Of a stretch of DNA of 8,325 nt, positions 1-5,838 are shown one piece after another. Source of the DNA: Proteobacteria bacterium SPGG2 (GTDB lineage Bacteria; Pseudomonadota; Gammaproteobacteria; Acidiferrobacterales; SPGG2); the NCBI GenBank assembly GCA_001643475.1, contig LXTK01000249.1, positions 1 through 8,325 on the forward strand, read 5' to 3'. Position 1 is the stretch's first letter; every line of letters starts with the position of its first letter. The translations under genes were made by a program, and so were the position numbers. The notes beneath the pieces are model-generated. The model did not search any database, had not been told where the DNA came from, and saw only the letters and a program-made list of their open reading frames with translations.

Positions 1-906
1 GTAGGTACCCACAATAATGCCCACAATCAATGCGGTCGAAAACGCGTGAACGATCTCACCCCCCAGAAAGAACAGCGCCAGCACCGTAAACATCGTGGTC
101 GCGGAGGTAATGATGGTGCGAGAAAGGGTTTGGTTTATAGATGTATTCATAATTTCGGGCGCTCTCGCTTTACGCATACGCCGAAAGTTCTCACGGATGC
201 GGTCGAACACCACAATCGTGTCGTTTAGAGAATAACCGAGTACTGCCAATATCGCCGCCAACACAGGTAGCGAGAACTCGATTTGCGTAAGCGAGAAAAA
301 CCCAAATGTAAGCAAGACATCGTGCGCCACTGCAACAATAGACCCAATCGCGAATCGCCATTCAAACCGAAAGAGCACATAGAGCAAGATCGCGATTAGT
401 GTGTACAGAAGGGCTAGGCCACCCTTCTCGACAAGCTCATCCCCTACCTGCGGGCCAACGAACTCCACACGTCTGACTTGTAGATTACAATCGACAACGG
501 TCTGACTGCCCCCACGTGTACACTGTTGTCGGCGACCTGGGCGACTCTCAATCACCACCTCGTCGCGTGCGCTGCGCAGAACTTCGATCACGGTATTGCT
601 CAACACTGCGCTATCTTTGCCCGCTTGCAGTGGAATTCTGATCATAACATCGCGGGCCGTACCGAAATGCTGCACCACGGCGTCGGGAAAATTACTAGCT
701 GCGAGTTGCGCGCGCACATCTGAAACCTCTACCGACTCCGCATAACCGAGTTCCACCAGTGTGCCACCGGTAAAGTCTAGGCCGAAATTCAAACCGCGCA
801 CAAAGAAAGACACCATCGTAATGGCGATCAATATCATTGACATCGCAATCGCTAGTCTTCGACGACCGATAAAATCAAAATTTGTTTGTTTTTTGAAGAA
901 GACCAC
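1..906 (-). CDS. secF: Protein translocase subunit SecF (3' end beyond window)
   Basis: SecF is an inner-membrane RND-type protein that works with SecD to drive the late steps of Sec-dependent export using the proton gradient. My translation of the minus strand gives 302 open codons with no stop before the window edge; E. coli SecF has 323 residues, so only a short C-terminus is missing. The first membrane segment is at about residues 17-36, followed by the GLDFTGGTLVE motif (42-52) that opens the periplasmic domain. RVEFVGPQVG is at 146-155 and the hallmark LGYSLNDTIVVFDRIREN at 223-240. Asp229 and Arg263 match the E. coli pair Asp213/Arg247 linked to proton transfer. The constant offset of 16 indicates an insertion upstream, around residues 121-145, which carries Cys129 and Cys140. 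The start is GTG at 904-906, chosen because AGAGGA lies six bases upstream and no ATG fits. It begins 10 bases after secD. Confidence 0.96.
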   Translation of the reverse strand, partial: MVFFKKQTNFDFIGRRRLAIAMSMILIAITMVSFFVRGLNFGLDFTGGTLVELGYAESVEVSDVRAQLAASNFPDAVVQHFGTARDVMIRIPLQAGKDSAVLSNTVIEVLRSARDEVVIESRPGRRQQCTRGGSQTVVDCNLQVRRVEFVGPQVGDELVEKGGLALLYTLIAILLYVLFRFEWRFAIGSIVAVAHDVLLTFGFFSLTQIEFSLPVLAAILAVLGYSLNDTIVVFDRIRENFRRMRKARAPEIMNTSINQTLSRTIITSATTMFTVLALFFLGGEIVHAFSTALIVGIIVGTY

Positions 907-912
907 CGACAG

Positions 913-918
913 TCCTCT
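913..918 (-). promoter_or_regulatory. Ribosome binding site fixing the GTG start of secF
   Basis: The minus strand reads AGAGGA six bases before GTG at 904-906. The site overlaps the TAG stop of secD (917-919), so ribosomes finishing secD would end on it. This suggests translational coupling of the two subunits, as expected for partners of one complex. Confidence 0.7.
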
Positions 919-2800
919 AAACTGATACCGAACTGAGCTTGCGCCCGCCAAAAATCAGATTAGCGATTGCACGGGACCCAAGAATCGCGGTGAACATCGA
1001 TGTCAAGATGCCAATGCTTAACGTAATAGCGAATCCTTTAATCGGGCCTGTGCCGAAATTAAACAACATGATGGCGGCGATCAATGTGGTGATGTTGGCA
1101 TCAGCGATCGTACCTAACGCTTTTTCGTAACCAGCATGGATACTGGCCTGGGGCGTATTGCCAGCGCGCAGCTCCTCACGGATACGTTCGAAAATCAGAA
1201 CATTGGCGTCAACCGCCATACCGACAGTAAGTAAAATGCCGGCAACGCCCGGCAACGTCAATGTGGCCTGAAACAATGACAGCACCGCTATGATTAAAAC
1301 GAGATTGAGTGTCAACGCCACATCGGCAATGGCGCCAAACGCACGATAATAGATGATCATGAAGATCATCACGGCGATAAAACCGATCAGGATCGCTTGA
1401 AAGCCTTGCTTAATATTTTCTTGGCCGAGACTGGGCCCGATTGTTCGCTCCTCGACGATGAAGATCGGGGCGGCCAGGGCCCCCGCCCGGAGCAGCAATG
1501 CTAGTTCGTTGGCTTCCTCAATCGTGAATGCGCCCTCGATCTGAAATCGCTTGCCGAGTTGTTGTCTGATCACCGGCGCCGTGATGACCTCTTCGATAAG
1601 ACGTGTGGTTCGCACCGGCTCGCCTAGCTCATCCAAGACAGGATCACCGTTGTCGTCGCGCTTGACCTCAGATCGCACTTCAACGTAAACCACCGCCATG
1701 CGTTTACCGACGTTCTTGCCAGTCACGCGTTGATTGATAGCGGCGCCTTGCGCATCGAGGGTTATAGATACAATGGGCTCATTCGTTTGTCCGTCAAAAC
1801 TAGGAGAGGCATCGACCATATTGTCGCCGGAGTAGATCAAGCGGTTCTTGAGCAGAATGGGCCTGCCATCACGGTGTCGATAGAGCTTAGACCCCGGTGG
1901 CGCTCGACCAGCAATAGCGTTTGAAACATCATGCTCTTCATCGACCAGGTATATCTCCAGGGTCGCCGTTTGGCCCAGGATACGCTTGGCTTCCGCGGTA
2001 TCTTGCACTCCTGGCAACTGCACAACGATACGCTCAGCACCCTGGCGCTGAATGATAGGTTCTGCCACACCGAGCTGATTGACGCGGTTCCGTAGCGACG
2101 TCATGTTCTGTTCGAGTGCTTGTTCTTGGCGTTCGCGCAACGTCGTTTCGTTTAACTTTGCGAATAATGTCGGACCATCGGCCCCGTCGCGCTCGGTTAA
2201 TTCGAGCTCAGGAAGTTCGGTTCGGATCGCTGCCCGTGCACGCTCGCGTTCCGTGCCATCACGGAAACGCACTTCTAGACCACCTTGCTCTAGGCGCTTG
2301 ACCGTGAGATAGCGAATACGTCCGGCTTCGCGCAAGGTCCGCTTAATGTCACTGACATACCGCTGCTCCGCCTTCTTGAGCACCGCCGCCATGTCCACCT
2401 GCATTAGGAAATGAACGCCGCCACGCAAATCAAGGCCCAGATACATGGGTTTGCCGCCAATAGCATTTAACGCCTTGGGGGTAGCCGGCAGTAGATTGAG
2501 CGCCACGGTATAGGGCTCCCCCAACTTTTCCTGCACTCGAAGCTGCGCCTTTAACTGGGTCTCCGTGTCGGCGAATCGAATCTTCGCCCCTAGCTCGTCG
2601 AGTTGGCTCGAGATTGACGTTAGACCAGCGTCCTTAAGGATTTGCTCAACCCGTGCAAGCGTACTGGCATCTACCGCGGTACGTGTGGCTGAAATCTGAA
2701 TCGCGGGATCTTCACCGTAGAGGTTTGGGACTGCATATAACAATCCTCCCGCCATCACCACTACGATGAGCAAATTTTTCCAGAACGGATATTGATTCAT
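917..2800 (-). CDS. secD: Protein translocase subunit SecD
   Basis: SecD is the larger membrane subunit of the SecDF complex, which helps pull preproteins into the periplasm. The protein has 627 residues against 615 in E. coli. An N-terminal membrane segment (about 8-25) is followed by a large periplasmic region beginning with LGLDLRGGVHFLMQVDM (121-137), which is the SecD signature. The other membrane segments lie in the C-terminal part, roughly from 466 onward. The motif GMAVDANVLIFERIREE spans 527-543, and its Asp531 matches E. coli Asp519. A short acidic stretch (near KRDDNGDPVLDELGEP) sits in the periplasmic part before RAGALAAPIFIVEERTIGPSLG and is probably a variable loop. The start is ATG at 2798-2800 with AGGG four bases upstream. 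It lies 37 bases downstream of yajC and 10 bases upstream of secF, within one operon. Confidence 0.98.
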   Translation of the reverse strand: MNQYPFWKNLLIVVVMAGGLLYAVPNLYGEDPAIQISATRTAVDASTLARVEQILKDAGLTSISSQLDELGAKIRFADTETQLKAQLRVQEKLGEPYTVALNLLPATPKALNAIGGKPMYLGLDLRGGVHFLMQVDMAAVLKKAEQRYVSDIKRTLREAGRIRYLTVKRLEQGGLEVRFRDGTERERARAAIRTELPELELTERDGADGPTLFAKLNETTLRERQEQALEQNMTSLRNRVNQLGVAEPIIQRQGAERIVVQLPGVQDTAEAKRILGQTATLEIYLVDEEHDVSNAIAGRAPPGSKLYRHRDGRPILLKNRLIYSGDNMVDASPSFDGQTNEPIVSITLDAQGAAINQRVTGKNVGKRMAVVYVEVRSEVKRDDNGDPVLDELGEPVRTTRLIEEVITAPVIRQQLGKRFQIEGAFTIEEANELALLLRAGALAAPIFIVEERTIGPSLGQENIKQGFQAILIGFIAVMIFMIIYYRAFGAIADVALTLNLVLIIAVLSLFQATLTLPGVAGILLTVGMAVDANVLIFERIREELRAGNTPQASIHAGYEKALGTIADANITTLIAAIMLFNFGTGPIKGFAITLSIGILTSMFTAILGSRAIANLIFGGRKLSSVSV

Positions 2801-2837
2801 AAGGCCCTAACTTGGCACCCACACACGCAACATATGA

Positions 2838-3173
2838 CTAAGAATTTGCCTTTATGGTTCCCTTGGGCATCACCCCCGTCACTGACTGCTTCTGTACCTT
2901 GACAGAAACACCATCAGCGATTTCTAGCGTCAAAAACTGTTCGCCAACATGGGTAACCCGACCTAACGTGCCGCCGCCCGTTACCACTTCATCGCCCTTA
3001 GCAAGCGCCGTTATCATAGATTCATGCTCTTTCTTACGCTTTTGCTGTGGCCGTATGGCCATAAAATAGAAAATAGCGAAAAATAGTACCATCCAGAATA
3101 GCAGGCCATATCCTGGACCGGTACCCGCCGCCCCACCGCCGTCCTGGGCCCAGGCGTTAGAGAGTATGTCCAT
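2838..3173 (-). CDS. yajC: Sec translocon accessory protein YajC
   Basis: YajC is a small single-span inner-membrane protein that associates with SecDF and SecYEG. Its exact role is not settled. From the ATG at 3171-3173 it has 111 residues, close to the 110 of E. coli. A short Ala/Gly-rich N-terminus precedes the membrane helix (about 22-40). The conserved RPQQKRKKEHESMI follows at 41-54, and the cytoplasmic core contains AKGDEVVTGGGTLGRVTHV (58-76) and PKGTIKAN near the end. A longer frame starting at 3191 exists, but its six extra codons overlie an AGAAGGG ribosome binding site, so the inner ATG is preferred. Gaps are 40 bases to tgt and 37 to secD. The placement between tgt and secD is the common arrangement in Gammaproteobacteria. 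Confidence 0.95.
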   Translation of the reverse strand: MDILSNAWAQDGGGAAGTGPGYGLLFWMVLFFAIFYFMAIRPQQKRKKEHESMITALAKGDEVVTGGGTLGRVTHVGEQFLTLEIADGVSVKVQKQSVTGVMPKGTIKANS

Positions 3174-3179
3174 AGTTTT

Positions 3180-3186
3180 CCCTTCT
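3180..3186 (-). promoter_or_regulatory. Ribosome binding site deciding the yajC start
   Basis: The minus strand reads AGAAGGG with six bases between it and ATG at 3171-3173. This is the strongest ribosome binding site in the operon. It lies inside the N-terminal extension of the longer alternative frame (start 3191), which argues against that longer frame. Confidence 0.75.
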
Positions 3187-3213
3187 AGCATTCATTAATC
3201 GATTGAACCGTTG

Positions 3214-4329
3214 TCACGACGATTCTGGGTCGTCCTGGCGGCGCATACCATAAAACTTATCGGCAAAATCATCCAGTTTTTTTGCCTCAATGGCGGCCCG
3301 CAACCCCTGCATAAGGCTCTGGTAGTACCGCAGATTGTGGATAGTCGCCAGCCGCGCCCCCAGAATCTCGTTTTGGCTGTGCAGGTGGCGCAGATATGCG
3401 CGGCTATAGTGCTTGCAATTGTAGCAATCGCAGTACGGATCGACGGGGCCCGTATCGGTAGCGAAGCGTTGGTTGCGGATCTTGACCACGCCACTATGGG
3501 TAAAAAGCCAACCGTTGCGTGCGTTACGTGTAGGCAATACGCAATCAAACATATCCATACCATGACGCACCGCTTGCACGATGTCTCCCGGTGTGCCAAC
3601 CCCCATGAGGTATCGTGGTCGCTTAGCGGGCATCTGCGCCGCCACATGGGGCACCATGCGCAGCATGTCGTCCTTGGGCTCACCAACGGATAGGCCACCG
3701 ATCGCGTAACCATCGAACTCCATCTGTATCAACCCGGCGATCGAGGCATCACGTAAGTGTTCATACATGCCACCCTGGACGATACCGAAAAGTGCGCCAT
3801 CGTGGCCATCGTGGCCATGCTTACATTGCTCGGCCCAGCGCAAAGATCGCTCCATCGATTCGCGTGCGGCATCCTCGCTAACCGGATAGGGCGTGCATTC
3901 ATCAAGAACCATCGCTACGTCGGCACCCAAGTCATGCTGTATTCGAATTGCTTCCTCCGGCCCGAGAAAAACGCGGTCACCGTCCACGGGTGATTGAAAG
4001 TGAACACCTTGTTCTGTAACTTTTCTTAGCTTTCCAAGACTCCACACCTGAAAGCCACCAGAATCCGTAAGTATCGGACCACACCAGTTCATGAAACCAT
4101 GAAGCCCGCCATGCGCGCGTATAACGTCGATACCAGGTCTCAACCAAAGATGAAACGTATTACCCACGATGATCTCGCTACCAATCTCCGACAACTCTTC
4201 CGGCGTCATCGCCTTGACCGAACCATAAGTGCCCACGGGCATAAACGCGGGTGTCTGTACGGTCCCACGCTCAAACAGCAGTTGCCCGCGACGGGCCGCA
4301 CCATCTGTACTAAGTAGTTCGAATTTCAT
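3214..4329 (-). CDS. tgt: Queuine/preQ1 tRNA-guanine transglycosylase Tgt
   Basis: Tgt replaces guanine at wobble position 34 of GUN-anticodon tRNAs (Asp, Asn, His, Tyr) with preQ1, a step of queuosine synthesis in the cytoplasm. Starting at the ATG at 4327-4329 (MKFELLSTDG) gives 371 residues against 375 in E. coli. A longer frame from 4365 adds 12 residues with no family counterpart. The catalytic elements are present: Asp89 in LTDSGGFQVWSL, the nucleophile Asp262 in MFDCVLPTRNARNG, and the zinc ligands Cys300, Cys302, Cys305 and His331 (DPYCDCYNCKHYSRAYL, TIHNLRYYQ). Trp96 replaces the Phe found in E. coli. A variable loop (172-178) reads GHDGHDG, encoded by a 9-base tandem duplication. 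The gene overlaps the end of queA by 20 bases, so the two steps of Q synthesis are probably translated together. Confidence 0.98.
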   Translation of the reverse strand: MKFELLSTDGAARRGQLLFERGTVQTPAFMPVGTYGSVKAMTPEELSEIGSEIIVGNTFHLWLRPGIDVIRAHGGLHGFMNWCGPILTDSGGFQVWSLGKLRKVTEQGVHFQSPVDGDRVFLGPEEAIRIQHDLGADVAMVLDECTPYPVSEDAARESMERSLRWAEQCKHGHDGHDGALFGIVQGGMYEHLRDASIAGLIQMEFDGYAIGGLSVGEPKDDMLRMVPHVAAQMPAKRPRYLMGVGTPGDIVQAVRHGMDMFDCVLPTRNARNGWLFTHSGVVKIRNQRFATDTGPVDPYCDCYNCKHYSRAYLRHLHSQNEILGARLATIHNLRYYQSLMQGLRAAIEAKKLDDFADKFYGMRRQDDPESS

Positions 4330-5395
4330 CAATACTCGATTCCCTACTGGACTTGCTATCGCCACTCGCTATTCCTGAAGTAATAAACATCGCATCACCA
4401 TAACTGTAGAACCGATACCGTTGATCGACAGCATGACAATACGCGTTAAGGGTATACCCGGTACCAGCAAATGCGCATACCAATATCAACAAGGTTGATT
4501 CGGGCAAGTGAAAATTAGTTAAGAGCGCGTCGACGATCTGGAATCGATAACCGGGAAGAATGTAGAGCCGGGTCTCACCTTCAAACGGAACCACCCGCCC
4601 ATTTTGCGCCGCTGTCTCGAGTGCCCTAACAACTGTAGTCCCAACCGCAATAATGCGCCCTCCCCGTGCCTTGGTAGTTTCTATACGTGCACATACATCA
4701 CTATCGATTCGTAGGTACTCTGGGTGAATCTCATGTTCACGAATATCATCGACCCGTATGGGTTTAAACGTGCCTGCACCAACATGCAGCGTCAGAAACG
4801 CCGTATCTACGCCGAGTTCTCGTAACTGGCCGAACATGGCAGCATCGAAATGAAGACCTGCGGTGGGCGCCGCCACTGCGCCCGGGTATTTAGCATAAAC
4901 TGTCTGGTAACGTTCGCGATCACACTCCTCATCGACACGGTCGATATAGGGAGGCAACGGAACATGGCCTACGCGATCCAATACGTGTGTTACCGTTTCC
5001 GCACACTCGAAGCACAATTCATAAAAATCTCCACGGCCTGAAACAACATCTACTGATACATCTTCGTCAATCCGTAGGCGCATCCCAGATCGCGGTCGCT
5101 TACTCATCCCAAGTTGCGCGACAATGTTGCGTTCACCCAATATGCGCTCGACGAATATCTCTACGCGACCACCGGTGTCTTTGGTTGCAAAAAGTCGCGC
5201 CGGAATGACGCGCGTATTATTGAAAATGAGCAGATCCCCTGGATGCAACATTTTCGTTAAATCGACGAATCGCAAATCTTGGAACTCGCCACTAGTACTA
5301 TTAAGCGCCAGTAATCGGCTTGCTGACCGCGATCGCGTTGGATACTGCGCGATCAGCTCATTGGGTAGTTCGTAACGAAACGTGGTCGTCTTCAT
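4310..5395 (-). CDS. queA: S-adenosylmethionine:tRNA ribosyltransferase-isomerase QueA
   Basis: QueA transfers and rearranges the ribose of S-adenosylmethionine onto preQ1-modified tRNA, forming epoxyqueuosine. It follows the Tgt step. With the ATG at 5393-5395 the protein has 361 residues (E. coli 356). Its opening MKTTTFRYELP then aligns without gaps to MRVADFHFDLP-type family N-termini, whereas the longest frame uses a TTG at 5404. Recognisable blocks are GDLLIFNNTRVIPARLF (53-69), LPPYIDR (147-153), YPGAVAAPTAGLHFD (170-184), LHVGAGTFKP (203-212), VGTTVVRALE (251-260), NFHLPESTLL (294-303) and YRFYSYGDAMFIT (327-339). The Ser-rich C-terminal tail runs into the tgt start. It is the first gene of the operon continuing through tgt, yajC, secD and secF. 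Confidence 0.97.
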   Translation of the reverse strand: MKTTTFRYELPNELIAQYPTRSRSASRLLALNSTSGEFQDLRFVDLTKMLHPGDLLIFNNTRVIPARLFATKDTGGRVEIFVERILGERNIVAQLGMSKRPRSGMRLRIDEDVSVDVVSGRGDFYELCFECAETVTHVLDRVGHVPLPPYIDRVDEECDRERYQTVYAKYPGAVAAPTAGLHFDAAMFGQLRELGVDTAFLTLHVGAGTFKPIRVDDIREHEIHPEYLRIDSDVCARIETTKARGGRIIAVGTTVVRALETAAQNGRVVPFEGETRLYILPGYRFQIVDALLTNFHLPESTLLILVCAFAGTGYTLNAYCHAVDQRYRFYSYGDAMFITSGIASGDSKSSRESSIDEIRTT

Positions 5396-5464
5396 CACGC
5401 GCAATCCGGCGCAAACCCCTGTAGGCCCAATCGCGTCATGCTTAACAGCCGCGAGGAATCGGAT

Positions 5465-5473
5465 ATACTAGCA
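5465..5473 (-). promoter_or_regulatory. Probable extended -10 promoter of the queA operon
   Basis: The minus strand reads TGCTAGTAT: a TAGTAT -10 hexamer (5465-5470) preceded by a TG at the extended -10 position. Transcription would start near 5458, giving a leader of about 60 bases before queA. No -35 hexamer is visible at 16-18 bases spacing, as is common for extended -10 promoters. The 15-base-pair inverted repeat directly upstream covers the -35 region and shares the TGC triplet. This is inferred from the sequence alone. Confidence 0.45.
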
Positions 5474-5506
5474 GGGTGCTGCAAGGTGGCTCTTGCAGCA
5501 CCCTGC
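5471..5506. repeat. Perfect 15-bp inverted repeat (hairpin 1)
   Basis: The left arm GCAGGGTGCTGCAAG (5471-5485) and right arm CTTGCAGCACCCTGC (5492-5506) are exact reverse complements around the six-base loop GTGGCT. No T-run follows on either strand, so an intrinsic terminator is unlikely. Its position directly upstream of the probable queA -10 element fits an operator for a dimeric regulator, or a structure in an RNA crossing the region. The function is unknown. Confidence 0.85.
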
Positions 5507-5528
5507 GTTGGGCACAGGGAAGTGACAA

Positions 5529-5560
5529 CATTCTCCAATCATGCAATCGATTGGAGAATG
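5529..5560. repeat. Perfect 12-bp inverted repeat (hairpin 2)
   Basis: CATTCTCCAATC (5529-5540) and GATTGGAGAATG (5549-5560) are exact reverse complements around an eight-base loop (5541-5548). It lies 22 bases from hairpin 1 and two bases from hairpin 3. It is unrelated in sequence to hairpin 1, so the cluster is not a tandem copy of one unit. No T-run follows. The function is unknown. Confidence 0.8.
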
Positions 5561-5562
5561 GA

Positions 5563-5591
5563 GAAAAGCAAAAACCGCGTTTTTGGTTTTC
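5563..5591. repeat. A/T-rich inverted repeat (hairpin 3)
   Basis: GAAAAGCAAAAAC (5563-5575) pairs with GTTTTTGGTTTTC (5579-5591) around the three-base loop CGC. There is one G-G mismatch (5568/5586), giving 12 pairs in 13 positions. The stem is mostly A-T. Read on the minus strand, the inner stem is followed by GCTTTTC, so a weak terminator is conceivable but not supported by a GC-rich stem. It is only two bases from hairpins 2 and 4. Confidence 0.7.
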
Positions 5592-5593
5592 GA

Positions 5594-5625
5594 GCTGAAA
5601 AAATACAGGCATGGATTTTTTCAGC
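5594..5625. repeat. Perfect 11-bp inverted repeat (hairpin 4)
   Basis: GCTGAAAAAAT (5594-5604) and ATTTTTTCAGC (5615-5625) are exact reverse complements around a ten-base loop (5605-5614), in which two more pairs could form after one mismatch. It ends 16 bases before the mature 5' end of tRNA-Leu, so it lies where the tRNA promoter or the 5' leader of its precursor would be. The function is unknown. Confidence 0.75.
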
Positions 5626-5641
5626 ATCTTTCTGGTCACCT

Positions 5642-5728
5642 GCCGGGATGGCGGAACTGGTAGACGCGCCGGACTCAAAATCCGGTGGTGGCAACACCAT
5701 GAGAGTTCGAGTCTCTCTCCCGGCACCA
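5642..5728 (+). tRNA. tRNA-Leu, anticodon CAA
   Basis: The 87-base gene includes the encoded CCA end. The acceptor stem GCCGGGA (5642-5648) pairs with TCCCGGC (5718-5724). The D arm contains the usual GGTAGACGC. The anticodon stem is CCGGA/TCCGG with loop CTCAAAA (5674-5680), placing anticodon CAA at 5676-5678, which reads UUG leucine codons. A long variable arm (GGTG/CACC stem with GCAA loop) marks it as class II, as expected for leucine. The T arm GAGAG-TTCGAGT-CTCTC spans 5701-5717. It is the only plus-strand gene here, divergent from queA and convergent with panB. No clear promoter is visible upstream; TTGGTT (5583) and TACAGG (5604) are only 15 bases apart and are weak candidates. Confidence 0.97.
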
Positions 5729-5838
5729 CAGCATTACAAGCCCCGAGGAAGCGAGTTCATGTCGGCAACTGACGAAGAGACGCCGCATTGGCGATGATAA
5801 GGTATTAGCACTGCTGTCGGCTCCGACAATCATGCGTT
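5729..5838. other. Convergent spacer between tRNA-Leu and panB
   Basis: This 110-base stretch separates the 3' ends of two convergent units. The only structure I see is TGTCGG/CCGACA (5815-5828), a six-pair repeat with a two-base loop, which in practice would fold as five pairs around four bases. Neither strand has a T-run after it, so no canonical intrinsic terminator is recognisable for either unit. No coding sequence is apparent. Confidence 0.5.

Noticed and set aside
1..906. secF as a pseudogene, because no ATG-initiated full frame is evident
   Set aside because: Translation from GTG at 906 is uninterrupted with all hallmark motifs. The frame only lacks its stop because the window ends.
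3195..3713. 172-codon minus frame and 160-codon plus frame at the 3' end of tgt
   Set aside because: Both overlie the well-conserved zinc-binding part of tgt in other frames. Their sequences are cysteine- and arginine-rich without domain similarity.
5396..5458. preQ1 riboswitch in the queA leader
   Set aside because: The leader lacks the C-rich loop and A-rich tail of preQ1 aptamers, and only weak GC-rich pairings are seen.
5563..5593. Hairpin 3 as an intrinsic terminator
   Set aside because: The stem is almost entirely A-T with no GC-rich core, and the following T-stretch on the minus strand is short and inside the stem. No gene ending there needs it.
5471..5625. CRISPR array or REP/BIME cluster
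   Set aside because: The four palindromes differ in sequence and length, with no repeated unit or regular spacers.
5642..5728. tRNA-Leu as an integration site of a mobile element
   Set aside because: No duplicated tRNA 3' end, integrase or foreign-looking genes occur in the window; both flanks are housekeeping operons.
5442..5729. Minus-strand 95-codon open frame beginning MVPGERLELSWCC
   Set aside because: Its start is the reverse complement of the tRNA-Leu gene, a familiar source of false proteins, and the rest covers the hairpin cluster. No protein-like features are seen.
5438..5797. Plus-strand 119-codon frame across the queA-tRNA region
   Set aside because: It runs straight through the tRNA and all four hairpins and has no recognisable domain or ribosome binding site.
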